From positions 478,464 to 542,463 of the forward strand of contig NZ_UFQO01000001.1 in assembly GCF_900497595.1 (NCBI RefSeq): a stretch of DNA of 64,000 bases, read 5' to 3'. A program made the position numbers and the translations under genes. The notes beneath the pieces were generated by a model. It had not been told where the DNA came from. It was given only the letters and a program-made list of their open reading frames with translations, and ran no database searches. The stretch is from Treponema pectinovorum (GTDB taxonomy: Bacteria > Spirochaetota > Spirochaetia > Treponematales > Treponemataceae). Of the stretch, positions 1 through 7,803 are shown piece by piece (positions within the stretch are counted from its first letter, which is position 1; each line of letters begins with the position of its first letter).

Positions 1-176
1 ATTTTTCATGGTGGAAAGAAAGATATCCTTCGTTTATAGCAAAAAATTTCCAAAATGCAGAAAGACACTTTCAAAACACTATAACAATTCCGCTTTGGCC
101 AGCAATGAGCGATGAGATGGTTCAAGCAGTTATTCAAGCCGTAATAAAAACAGGAAACAAATATCATGTGTGCTAA
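1..176 (+). CDS. DegT/DnrJ/EryC1-type aminotransferase, C-terminal fragment
   Basis: The first 176 bases hold the last 57 codons of a gene that begins outside the window. The reading frame starts at base 3 and stops with TAA at 174-176. The tail has the look of the PLP-dependent DegT/DnrJ/EryC1 sugar aminotransferases: a W-x-x-x-x-YPSF segment, then a run of small residues and a 'TIPLWPAMSDEMV' block matching the family's usual LPLYPxMxxxDV near the C-terminus. The stop lies 11 bases inside the next gene, so the two are probably translated together. The catalytic lysine region is not in the window. The family call rests on the C-terminal block only. Confidence 0.72.
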   Translation, partial: FSWWKERYPSFIAKNFQNAERHFQNTITIPLWPAMSDEMVQAVIQAVIKTGNKYHVC

Positions 177-2244
177 AAAAAAATCGGAACAAAAAAGAAA
201 TCTGCTATTTTGCGATGAATTTTATTCTGACAGATATGAAGAAAATATGCTCCACGCTTCTGTCGTCAGAAGTCCTGTCGCAAAAGGGAAAATAAACGCA
301 ATAGATTTAGAGAATCTTCCAGAAGGATATTCATTTTTTGGCTTTGACGACATTCCTGGAAAAAAAAGCATAAAGATTTTAAAAACTGAAATTCCAATTT
401 TTGCACAAAGCGATGTGGATTTTTTTGGGCAACCACTTGGAATAATTGCAGGTCCAGATAGAAAACTGGTACGTCTTTTGAGCCGCAATATAGAAACAGA
501 TATTGACGAGAATTTTTACTACAAAGAACAGGAAGAAGACAACATACTTGCCAGCAGGCAAATTCAAACAGATAAAGACTTTAAAGAAGAAAATGACGAC
601 TTAAAAATCGAAGGCGAATGGGAATCTGAATTAAAAGTTCAAAACTTTGCAGAAACAAATGGTGCTCTTTGTTATGTAAAAGCTTCCAAACTCTATGTTT
701 TTACGCCTAATTTATGGCTATCTTCTCTCAGAAAAAGCCTTGCAGATGTAACAGGCTTTGCTGAAGAAAACATATACATAAACCGAACAAAAATTCTTTC
801 AAAAAATAAAAACATCCTCTACTTAAATACGATTATTTGCTGTCAGTGTGCAGTAGCTGCAATCAATTCAAAAAGACCAGTGAAACTCGAGTTCACTAGA
901 ACAGAACAATCCATTTACGCAGAGGCCAGTGCTTCTGTAAAGATTTTTAACAAAACGGTTTTAAGCAAAACAGGCCTGATAAAGTCCATGGATATTTCGA
1001 TAAACGTAAATTCAGGGGCGTACAATCCTTTTGCACAAGAAATTGCAGACAGGCTTTCTCTTTCCTGCACTGGAGTTTACCACTGCCCTAATCTGAAAAT
1101 CTGCACAAAAATCTATAAAAGCCACGGAATTCCTTGTTCAATAGATTTTTCGACGATAGATGCAAAATCCTTTTTTGCAATAGAAGCGCAAATGAATAAA
1201 ATTTCACTTCAAAGCGGAATAAATCCGTTGGAATTAAGATTATTAAACCTAAAAAAACAAGAGAAAAATTCAAAAGAAAAAATATCATTAGAAATCGGAA
1301 AAGCAAAAGAAGCTCTCGATGCGGTTTGTAAAAAAAGCATATTTTTGCGAAAAAATGCCGTTTACAATATGGAAGAAAAAAGAGGTGCTGAGCGCTACAC
1401 GATTTCCCCTTATTCGCCTCCAATACGAGGAATCGCACTTTGCTGTGCCTATGAAGGAACAGGATATTTTGGTTCGGAGTTTCTAAAAAAGAGGCTGAGT
1501 GTCGATTTGACTTTTACAGAAGAAAAAAAACTGTTTATAAGGGCAATTCCATCTTCAAAAAATATTTGGGAAATATGGCAAACCCTTGCAGCAACAATAA
1601 TCAATATTCCAAAAGAAGATGTGATTTTAGACAATGAATATACAAATAAAGATGAACCAGAATCTCCACAAACGACATACGCCTCTATTTCAATCTGCAC
1701 TCAGCTCATAAAAAAAGCAGCAGAAAGTCTTGCAAAAAAACTTCAAGCAAATCAAAAACTGCCTGTTACAGTAAGAAAAAATTTTTCTACAAGTTCTCGA
1801 AAAAGTTGGGACAAAGAAAACTTTTGTGGACATCCTTTTGCAAGCACAAGTTTTGCAGCGATGGTTTTGGAACTTGAACTTGATATCGCAATATATCAAC
1901 CGATTCTGCGCGGAATTTGGTTTATAGTAGATGCCGGAAAAATTCTAAATCCACGAACAGCAGAAACATCTATAAAAAATACAATTCAAGAAGATTTGGC
2001 AGAACTCATAGAAGACGACTACAACCTAGAAACTTCAATTTCTATTCAATTTATGCAATCTCAGGAAGAGCCTAAGCAGATTGGAGAAATTGCATCTTCG
2101 CTTTTGCTAGCAGCATACTCAAGCGCGCTTTCTCAAGCTGTAGGAAAATTGGTAACAAAAATACCTTTGCAAGACGATTTGATATACAAGATGATAAAAA
2201 GTCAAAAAAATTCTTTTACAAAAAAAGAGGAAGAAAAACAGTGA
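166..2244 (+). CDS. Xanthine dehydrogenase-like molybdopterin-binding subunit (divergent)
   Basis: This 692-residue protein has the order of a molybdenum hydroxylase large subunit. An aldehyde oxidase/xanthine dehydrogenase hammerhead domain is near residues 20-120 (HASVVRSPVAKG, FFGQPLGIIAG), then the two-part molybdenum cofactor domain. In active homologues it would bind molybdopterin cytosine dinucleotide and hydroxylate purines or aldehydes. The usual GGGFGGKE cofactor loop, expected near residues 210-220, is replaced by SKNKNIL, and the Arg-containing loop after 'YxxPN' is also unlike the family. A Gly-Glu pair resembling the catalytic glutamate motif remains near the C-terminus (QIGEIASS). 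The ATG follows an AGGAA box and overlaps the previous gene. The GTG start of the iron-sulfur subunit overlaps its stop. The family is clear; activity is doubtful. Confidence 0.8.
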   Translation: MCAKKKSEQKRNLLFCDEFYSDRYEENMLHASVVRSPVAKGKINAIDLENLPEGYSFFGFDDIPGKKSIKILKTEIPIFAQSDVDFFGQPLGIIAGPDRKLVRLLSRNIETDIDENFYYKEQEEDNILASRQIQTDKDFKEENDDLKIEGEWESELKVQNFAETNGALCYVKASKLYVFTPNLWLSSLRKSLADVTGFAEENIYINRTKILSKNKNILYLNTIICCQCAVAAINSKRPVKLEFTRTEQSIYAEASASVKIFNKTVLSKTGLIKSMDISINVNSGAYNPFAQEIADRLSLSCTGVYHCPNLKICTKIYKSHGIPCSIDFSTIDAKSFFAIEAQMNKISLQSGINPLELRLLNLKKQEKNSKEKISLEIGKAKEALDAVCKKSIFLRKNAVYNMEEKRGAERYTISPYSPPIRGIALCCAYEGTGYFGSEFLKKRLSVDLTFTEEKKLFIRAIPSSKNIWEIWQTLAATIINIPKEDVILDNEYTNKDEPESPQTTYASISICTQLIKKAAESLAKKLQANQKLPVTVRKNFSTSSRKSWDKENFCGHPFASTSFAAMVLELELDIAIYQPILRGIWFIVDAGKILNPRTAETSIKNTIQEDLAELIEDDYNLETSISIQFMQSQEEPKQIGEIASSLLLAAYSSALSQAVGKLVTKIPLQDDLIYKMIKSQKNSFTKKEEEKQ

Positions 2245-2726
2245 AAATTCCTGTAACTATAAACGATGAAAAACTTATTATAGACGAAAATCCCGATGAA
2301 AAACTTCTATATGTGCTTAGAAAACGAGGATTTATCTCTCCAAAGCGAGGATGCGAAAGAGGAAAATGTGGTTTTTGCACTGTTTTATTGGACGACAATC
2401 CCGTATCATCCTGTATGATTCCTGTGGGAATTGTAAAAGACTGCCAGATAGTAACTTTGGAACATTTTTCAAAGACAAAAGAATATCAGGATATAAAATC
2501 TGGTTTTGAAAAAGCAGGCCTCAACGTGTGTGGATATTGCAGCTCTTTTAAATATCTAAAAGTTTATAAGCTCTTAAAAGAAAATTACAGACCTTCAAAA
2601 GAGCAACTTTTAGAATTGACTTTTGAAGATAAATGCTCATGCACAGAACAAGGGGCATTTATAAACGGAATTCTATACGCAACTGCAAATCGCCACGAAA
2701 GCGAAGGAAGAAAAAAGAATGTGTAA
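2241..2726 (+). CDS. [2Fe-2S] iron-sulfur subunit of xanthine dehydrogenase-like enzyme
   Basis: A 161-residue small subunit of the molybdenum hydroxylase family that would pass electrons from the molybdenum centre to FAD. The plant-ferredoxin-like cluster ligands are C38, C43, C46 and C58 (CERGKCGFC followed by VSSC). The second, helical-domain cluster is ligated by C97, C100, C132 and C134 (CGYC and CSC). All eight cysteines of the two clusters are therefore present, in contrast to the degenerate large subunit. Translation starts at a GTG that overlaps the previous stop (GTGA), and the gene overlaps the FAD subunit by 8 bases, so the three are one operon. The length is normal for the family. 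Confidence 0.88.
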   Translation: MKIPVTINDEKLIIDENPDEKLLYVLRKRGFISPKRGCERGKCGFCTVLLDDNPVSSCMIPVGIVKDCQIVTLEHFSKTKEYQDIKSGFEKAGLNVCGYCSSFKYLKVYKLLKENYRPSKEQLLELTFEDKCSCTEQGAFINGILYATANRHESEGRKKNV

Positions 2727-3522
2727 AGACTCTCAAATCTATTATGCAAATAGTCTAAACGACATTTTCTATCAGATGAACTCTATTCCGGGAATACGAC
2801 TTGTAAGCGGTTGCACACAAAAAAAACATATTCCACCTGTAAGTCTCTGCGTTAGAAACATAGAAGAACTAAATTTTTCAAGAAAATATGAACGTTTTTT
2901 TGAATTTGGACCTGAGATAACTCTTTCTTCAATCTTAAAGATTGATCCTGCAAAACTTCCTCATGTTTTTTATGAAGCGGTAAAATCGATTGCAAATACG
3001 AACATCAGAAATATTGCAACTCTAGCAGGTAATATCTGTGCAGATGATTTTTATCATACGCTGGTTGCACCATTGGTTGCGCTTGACGCAAAACTTGAAA
3101 TTCAAAGTCGAGACAAAACTGAATACATACAGATGGCAAAATTTAATGGAATTCCAAAAGATTTTGTTTTAACAAAAGTTATTGTACCAACAGACGATTG
3201 GGAAGTCGCTTTTTTTAAGAAATTGGGACCTCTCCACACTATAGACAGGAATTCCGCTTCGTTTGTTTTTCTTGCAAACACGGTAAAAGGTCAACTCTCA
3301 AATCTTAAAATTGCGTTTGCAGGATCTTTTTGCCTTAGAAGTTTTGACCTTGAAAACAGCCTTGTAGGTTCATATCTGCCTTTGACGAGGACAAGCATAG
3401 AAGACTTTCTAAAACTGGCAGAAGAAACTTACGACAGCGAATCGGCAAAAACTAAAGTTCCGCCGATTTTAAAAGACCAGTTTTTAAATCTCTTAAAATA
3501 TTCTATCGAGCAGCTCACTTAA
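2719..3522 (+). CDS. FAD-binding subunit of xanthine dehydrogenase-like enzyme
   Basis: A 267-residue protein resembling the FAD-binding medium subunit of CO dehydrogenase/xanthine dehydrogenase enzymes. The best landmark is the block around residues 90-125 (TNIRNIATLAGNIC, then APLVALDAKLEI), which matches the family's 'xxIRNxATxGGNI ... P.L.ALDA' flavin-binding region. The first FAD loop, normally AGGTD, is reduced to SGCTQ. The C-terminal half contains the expected CO_deh_flav_C-like region (KLGPLHTIDRNSASF). It overlaps the iron-sulfur subunit gene and converges on queA with an 8-base overlap of coding ends, leaving no room for an ordinary terminator. It is the third member of the operon. 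Confidence 0.82.
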   Translation: MCKDSQIYYANSLNDIFYQMNSIPGIRLVSGCTQKKHIPPVSLCVRNIEELNFSRKYERFFEFGPEITLSSILKIDPAKLPHVFYEAVKSIANTNIRNIATLAGNICADDFYHTLVAPLVALDAKLEIQSRDKTEYIQMAKFNGIPKDFVLTKVIVPTDDWEVAFFKKLGPLHTIDRNSASFVFLANTVKGQLSNLKIAFAGSFCLRSFDLENSLVGSYLPLTRTSIEDFLKLAEETYDSESAKTKVPPILKDQFLNLLKYSIEQLT

Positions 3523-4570
3523 TAAGCATTGCGTCTCCATAAGAAAAAAATCTGTATCGATTTTCGATAGCCTGCTTGTATGCCGAAAGTATATTTTCTC
3601 GTCCTGCAAAAGCGCTTACCAACATAAGCAAAGTGCTTTCTGGAGTGTGAAAATTTGTAAACATCTGGTCAACGCACCTAAATTTATAGCCAGGGTACAT
3701 GAATATGTGGGTCGAAGAAGAGCCGCCTTTTACAAAACCGTTTTCATCGCTTGCAGATTCGAGAGTGCGGACAGAAGTTGTGCCAACAGCGAGAATTGGC
3801 CTGCCTTCTCCTTTTGCAGCATTTATTTTTTCTGCAACATCAAAACCAATAGAATAAACTTCTTCATGCATCTTATGGTCTTCGATATTTTCTGAGCGGA
3901 CTGGAAGAAAAGTTCCAAGCCCAACATGAAGAGTAAGAAAAACCCTCTCGATTTTTTTTGCGTCCAATTTTTCAAACATCGCTTGCGTAAAATGAAGCCC
4001 AGCAGTTGGACAGGCAGAACTTCCAGTTTCTTTTGCATATATCGTTTGGTAACGCTCAGAGTCTGTGTCGTCATCTTCTCGTTTAATATAAGGAGGAAGC
4101 GGAATATGACCGTTTACAGCAAACCAAGAATCGTCCAAAGGAAAATCAAATTTGATAAGTCGAAACTCTCCAGAAAGTTCGCCCTGAGAATCGATTATTG
4201 TTCCAACAGAGCCATCGTTAAAAACATAGCGATTTCCTCTCTTAACTTTTTTTGCACCTTTTACCATCGTTTGCCACAGTTTTAAATCTGCACTCATCTG
4301 ATTCAAAAACATAAATTCCTGTTCTCGTCCGCCCTGCCCCTGTTTTTCAACTTCTCGCCTTCCATAGCAGCGGCTTCGCCTAACTTTTGAATTGTTAAAA
4401 ACCATCAAAGTGCCTTCTTCTATGAGACTTGGAAGGTCTTTCATTTTAAAATGGCTGACTTTCCCATCGTTTCTGCCCAAAAGCATGAGTTTATCATCGC
4501 CGCGAATTCCAGATGGTTTTTGAGCGATGAGCTCCTGCGGTAAATCAAAATTAAAATCTGTCAATTTCAT
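3515..4570 (-). CDS. queA: S-adenosylmethionine:tRNA ribosyltransferase-isomerase QueA
   Basis: QueA transfers the ribosyl part of S-adenosylmethionine to 7-aminomethyl-7-deazaguanine at the tRNA wobble position, giving epoxyqueuosine. The 351-residue protein has family blocks throughout: FDLPQELIAQ at the N-terminus, DDKLMLL, LVFNNSKV-like LMVFNNSKVRRSR, GHIPLPPYIKR, the ERYQTIYAKETGSSACPTAGLHFT core, LHVGLGTFLPV and the terminal TNFHTPESTLLMLVSAFAGRE. The length is as expected. It lies 93 bases downstream of ruvB on the same strand and could be read with it. I see no preQ1-type riboswitch in front of it. The product acts in the cytoplasm. Confidence 0.96.
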   Translation of the reverse strand: MKLTDFNFDLPQELIAQKPSGIRGDDKLMLLGRNDGKVSHFKMKDLPSLIEEGTLMVFNNSKVRRSRCYGRREVEKQGQGGREQEFMFLNQMSADLKLWQTMVKGAKKVKRGNRYVFNDGSVGTIIDSQGELSGEFRLIKFDFPLDDSWFAVNGHIPLPPYIKREDDDTDSERYQTIYAKETGSSACPTAGLHFTQAMFEKLDAKKIERVFLTLHVGLGTFLPVRSENIEDHKMHEEVYSIGFDVAEKINAAKGEGRPILAVGTTSVRTLESASDENGFVKGGSSSTHIFMYPGYKFRCVDQMFTNFHTPESTLLMLVSAFAGRENILSAYKQAIENRYRFFSYGDAMLIK

Positions 4571-4604
4571 AATATTCTCAATTTTAGATAATAAAATATT
4601 ATCT

Positions 4605-4702
4605 TTAAAATAAACTATTCTGTTTGTTCAAATTGTCGCTGGATTCAAAACAAAAATTTGAACTCAAAACAAACTATTCTGTCCGTTAGAATTATCCTTG
4701 TA
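4605..4702 (-). repeat. Imperfect tandem duplication of the ruvB 3' end
   Basis: Bases 4668-4701 carry the last codons of ruvB. A similar stretch lies 59 bases further downstream at 4609-4650. Both contain the exact core AAACTATTCTGT. On the minus strand the downstream copy would read N-L-N-K-Q-N-S-L-F-stop against [13 protein letters not shown] in ruvB. The offset is not a multiple of three, so the downstream copy is outside the ruvB frame. It looks like an old local duplication of the gene end. Confidence 0.5.
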
Positions 4703-5713
4703 CTCAAGTCCCAAATGCTCATAAGCTTTTGCCGTAACGATTCTTCCGCGTGGCGTTCTCTGCAAAAGCCCACACTGAATAAGATACGGCTCGTAATAAT
4801 CTTCAAGCGTATCCTGTGCTTCGCCAATGCTTATTGCAAGAGTTTCCGCGCCCACAGGACCTCCACCAAAGTTTTTTATTATGGAAAGGAGAATTTCCCT
4901 GTCGTATTTTTCAAGCCCCATCTCATCAATTTCAAGCCTTTGTAATCCTTTTTGAACGGTCTTTACGGAAATCACTTTAAAACCTTCAACCTGTGCAAAA
5001 TCTCTCATTCGTCTCAATACTCGGTTTGCAACACGAGGAGTGCCACGGCAGCATTTTGCAAGGTACAATGCCGCTTCATCTTCAATTCCAATCTCTAATA
5101 TTTTTGAACTCCTGTGTATTATTGAAGCCAGTTCTTTTTGAGTGTAAAACTCAAAGCGTGGAATAAAACCAAAACGACTGCGAAGTGGACTTGAAACAGC
5201 ACCCGCTTTTGTCGTTGCTCCAATCAAAGTAAAAGGCGGAAGAGGAATACGAACTGTTCTTGCGGCTGCTCCTTGCCCTATAATCCAGTCTAATTCAAAG
5301 TCTTCCATCGCAATGTAAAGCATTTCTTCGATTGCAGGTTTTAACCGATGAATTTCATCTATAAAAAATACCGTTCTCTCCGTGATTGTAGATAAAATTC
5401 CTGCTAAATCCTTTGGTTTATCAAGAGCAGGTGCACTTGTAACTTTAAAATCAACGCCAAGTTCGTGTGCTGTAATTTGTGCCAAAGTAGTTTTTCCAAG
5501 ACCTGGCGGGCCTATGAGCAAAAGGTGGTCGAGCGGCTCTTGCCTTATTTTTGCGGCTTTTATGAAAGTCGAAAGATTCTTTTTAACTCCTTCCTGTCCT
5601 AAAAAATCACAAAGAAGTTGAGGGCGTAACGAGTTTTCCTGTTCATCAAAATCCGTTAAATCGGAGCGGACGATTGCCGAAAAATCAGAATGCATTTGTG
5701 TAGAATTTTCCAT
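4664..5713 (-). CDS. ruvB: Holliday junction branch-migration ATPase RuvB
   Basis: RuvB is the hexameric AAA+ motor that drives branch migration of Holliday junctions together with RuvA. The 349-residue protein has Walker [10 protein letters not shown] at 68-76, Walker B FIDEIH around 117-122, sensor 1 TLIGATT, the arginine-finger region PLRSRFGF, and a C-terminal winged-helix domain ([29 protein letters not shown]). It has about 20 extra N-terminal residues compared with short RuvBs. It starts 2 bases after ruvA ends, so the two are translationally coupled in the order ruvC-ruvA-ruvB. The last codons have a degenerate duplicate downstream. Confidence 0.97.
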   Translation of the reverse strand: MENSTQMHSDFSAIVRSDLTDFDEQENSLRPQLLCDFLGQEGVKKNLSTFIKAAKIRQEPLDHLLLIGPPGLGKTTLAQITAHELGVDFKVTSAPALDKPKDLAGILSTITERTVFFIDEIHRLKPAIEEMLYIAMEDFELDWIIGQGAAARTVRIPLPPFTLIGATTKAGAVSSPLRSRFGFIPRFEFYTQKELASIIHRSSKILEIGIEDEAALYLAKCCRGTPRVANRVLRRMRDFAQVEGFKVISVKTVQKGLQRLEIDEMGLEKYDREILLSIIKNFGGGPVGAETLAISIGEAQDTLEDYYEPYLIQCGLLQRTPRGRIVTAKAYEHLGLEYKDNSNGQNSLF

Positions 5714-5715
5714 AA

Positions 5716-6324
5716 TTATGCAAACTCCACAATCGCTTTTCTAAATATAAAATCTTCCTGTTCTTTTTGAGATTTATCCTTTAAGAACTCTTGATTTTTG
5801 CTCGCCAATTCCAAAACTTTCTGTTCAACATTCTTTTTTTCGTATCCCATGCTTACCAATGAAGAAACGACATCTGCAAAAGGATTTGAATTTTCAAGCC
5901 TTACGATTTTGCTATCTTCTAACAAGGTTAATTTGCCTTTTAAAGCGAGCATCATCTTTGCCGCGGTCTTTTTCCCAACTCCTTGAATTTTTTCGAGGCT
6001 TGCAACATCGCCGCTTTCAAGAATCTGCATCAAAGTGGAAGAACTCACACTGCTCATTATTTTTACAGCACCTTTAGGCCCAACTCCGTCAACCTTTAAT
6101 AAATCGAGAAAAATCGCTCTTTCTTCTTTTGAAGAAAATCCGTACAAAGTCATTAAATTATCTGTGTGCTGTAACCAAGTATAAACTTTTGCTTCCGCTC
6201 CAACATTTGGAAAAAGTTCGAGGTTAGAATCTGGAACGCAAAAATCCCATTCAATGCCGTTTTGCGATAAAAAAAGCTGCTTAGGAAATTTTCCAGTTAT
6301 TAAACCTGTTATAGAATTGAACAT
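5716..6324 (-). CDS. ruvA: Holliday junction DNA-binding protein RuvA
   Basis: RuvA binds four-way junctions as a tetramer and loads RuvB. The 202-residue protein has the N-terminal OB fold ([13 protein letters not shown]), two helix-hairpin-helix motifs around residues 70-130 ([17 protein letters not shown] and [20 protein letters not shown]), an acidic linker and a small C-terminal RuvB-contacting domain near 150-200 ([17 protein letters not shown]). Its length is typical. It lies 9 bases downstream of ruvC and 2 bases upstream of ruvB on the minus strand. Confidence 0.96.
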   Translation of the reverse strand: MFNSITGLITGKFPKQLFLSQNGIEWDFCVPDSNLELFPNVGAEAKVYTWLQHTDNLMTLYGFSSKEERAIFLDLLKVDGVGPKGAVKIMSSVSSSTLMQILESGDVASLEKIQGVGKKTAAKMMLALKGKLTLLEDSKIVRLENSNPFADVVSSLVSMGYEKKNVEQKVLELASKNQEFLKDKSQKEQEDFIFRKAIVEFA

Positions 6325-6333
6325 AGTACGATT

Positions 6334-6894
6334 TTAGCAGATTTTCAATTTGTGATGAAGATGTGTTATAGCTCCTGCAAGTGCGTCCGCTGCGTGATCT
6401 GGTTTGGGCTCTGTTTCTAGGCCGAGTAAAATTTTTACATATTTTTCTACTAGAGCCTTATCTGCACGGGCAGTTCCTGTTACAGCCTGCTTTATTTGAT
6501 TCGGTTTATACTCGCTTAGAGGAATACAATTTTGAGCTAAAACCAAAGTGCAAACACCCTTAGCTTCTGCCACAGAAATTCCTGATGACACATTTTTTAC
6601 AAAAAAGAGCTCTTCCATTCCCGCTTCTAAAGGTTTAAATTCATCGATTACCGCTTGCAAACTCGAAGCGATTTTTAAAAGTCGTGTTCCCAAAGTTTCA
6701 TCGCTTTTTGTAGTTATGCAACCGTAACTCACCATTCTGTAACGACCTTTAAAATAATCGACGATTCCAAAACCCGTATTTGCAAGGCCAGGATCAATTC
6801 CAAGCACACGCCTAACGCAATCGTTGTGTTTTTTTTCGTTTGGAGAGTTCGTTTCTTTTTGAAATAGAATTTGATTAAATTGATTTGAATCCAT
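6334..6894 (-). CDS. ruvC: Holliday junction resolvase RuvC
   Basis: RuvC is the RNase H-fold endonuclease that cuts Holliday junctions. The catalytic acids are visible: D34 in RRVLGIDPGLANTGFG, a glutamate in GMEELFFVKN (about residue 94), and the closing DHAADALAGA block. The 186-residue protein has about 27 residues before the usual RuvC start. No ATG, GTG or TTG lies closer to RRVLGIDPG in this frame, so the extension is probably real. It is the first gene of ruvCAB and is separated from the yebC-family gene by a hairpin terminator. Confidence 0.94.
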   Translation of the reverse strand: MDSNQFNQILFQKETNSPNEKKHNDCVRRVLGIDPGLANTGFGIVDYFKGRYRMVSYGCITTKSDETLGTRLLKIASSLQAVIDEFKPLEAGMEELFFVKNVSSGISVAEAKGVCTLVLAQNCIPLSEYKPNQIKQAVTGTARADKALVEKYVKILLGLETEPKPDHAADALAGAITHLHHKLKIC

Positions 6895-6910
6895 TTTTAT
6901 AAAGCAGCGT

Positions 6911-6972
6911 GAAAAAAATAAACCACGGCTCGATTATATTTTCATAGCCGTGGTCTTAAGTTTTTTTTGAAA
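6911..6972. terminator. Hairpin terminator between yebC-family gene and ruvC
   Basis: A perfect 9-base stem (ACCACGGCT at 6922-6930 with AGCCGTGGT at 6946-6954) is flanked by T-rich sequence in both directions. On the minus strand it follows the yebC-family stop and is trailed by TTTATTTTTTTC, so it should end that transcript. Read on the plus strand it also has a T run. Confidence 0.85.
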
Positions 6973-6992
6973 AAAAAATTTCTTAAAAACTA

Positions 6993-7733
6993 TTATTCCA
7001 TCACAAAGTCTTCAGGATATTCAGCGGTATGATAAACATTCTGAACGTCATCGTTATCTTCGAGTTTGTCAATTAGCTTTTGAACTTTTGCAGCAGTTTC
7101 GCTATCAACTGCTGTATAAGCATCTGGAACAAGTCCTACATCGGCAGAAAGTGTTTCAAAGCCCTTTTCGTTTAAAGCATCTGCAACAGCAGAAAATGCA
7201 TCTGGAGATGTAGTTACTGTAATAACACCTGACTCGTTTACGATATCATCAGCACCGGCTTCCAAAGCAGTTTCCATAACTTCATCTTCGCTAACTTTCT
7301 CTGCATCGAGTTCAATCGTACCTTTGCGCTGGAACATACGGCTAACAGAACCTGTTGTTCCAAGGTTTCCACCACTTTTTGAAAAGATATTTCGTACATC
7401 GGCAGCAGCACGATTGTGGTTGTCTGTAAGAACTTCAACCATAACTGCAACTCCACCAGGAGCGTATCCTTCGTATACCAATTCTTCGTAAGATGTTGCG
7501 CCGTCTTCTCCAGTTCCCTTTTTGATTGCACGGTCAATGTTATCTTTTGGCATATTTGCCGCACGTGCTTTAATTATTACAGTGCGAAGACGAGGGTTTG
7601 AGTTAGGATCTCCACCACCCATCCTTGCGGCAATAGAAATTTCCTTTATGAATTTTGTAAATAATTTACCGCGCTTGGCATCTGCAATGCCTTTTGCATG
7701 TTTTATGGTTGCCCATTTACTATGTCCTGACAT
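6993..7733 (-). CDS. YebC/PmpR family protein
   Basis: A 246-residue member of the YebC/PmpR family. These cytoplasmic proteins were long described as transcription regulators, and several are now linked to relief of ribosome stalling. The family signature MSGHSKWATIKHAKG begins the protein, followed by GGGDPNSNPRLRTVI, NMPKDNIDRAIKKGTGE, YEGYAPGGVAVMVEVLTDN and SGGNLGTTGSVSRMF. The length is typical. A clear AAGGAG ribosome site lies 7 bases before the ATG, a good promoter lies just upstream and a terminator follows, so it is probably a single-gene transcript. Which YebC role applies here is not readable from sequence. Confidence 0.95.
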   Translation of the reverse strand: MSGHSKWATIKHAKGIADAKRGKLFTKFIKEISIAARMGGGDPNSNPRLRTVIIKARAANMPKDNIDRAIKKGTGEDGATSYEELVYEGYAPGGVAVMVEVLTDNHNRAAADVRNIFSKSGGNLGTTGSVSRMFQRKGTIELDAEKVSEDEVMETALEAGADDIVNESGVITVTTSPDAFSAVADALNEKGFETLSADVGLVPDAYTAVDSETAAKVQKLIDKLEDNDDVQNVYHTAEYPEDFVME

Positions 7734-7770
7734 GGATAACTCCTTCTAAAAGATTACGAATTGATTTATC

Positions 7771-7800
7771 ACTATATCACAAAGATGCGATTTTTATCAA
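7771..7800 (-). promoter_or_regulatory. Sigma-70-like promoter of the yebC-family gene
   Basis: On the minus strand TTGATA (7795-7800) and TATAGT (7771-7776) are separated by 18 bases. They lie about 35 bases before the yebC-family ATG at 7733, whose AAGGAG ribosome site is between. The -35 box sits directly against the stop of the preceding gene (7804). Confidence 0.55.
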
Positions 7801-7803
7801 TCC

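Noticed and set aside
4571..4663. preQ1 riboswitch in front of queA
   Set aside because: The 93 bases show only an AT hairpin (GATAATA/TATTATC) and the ruvB-end duplicate, without a C-rich H-type pseudoknot.
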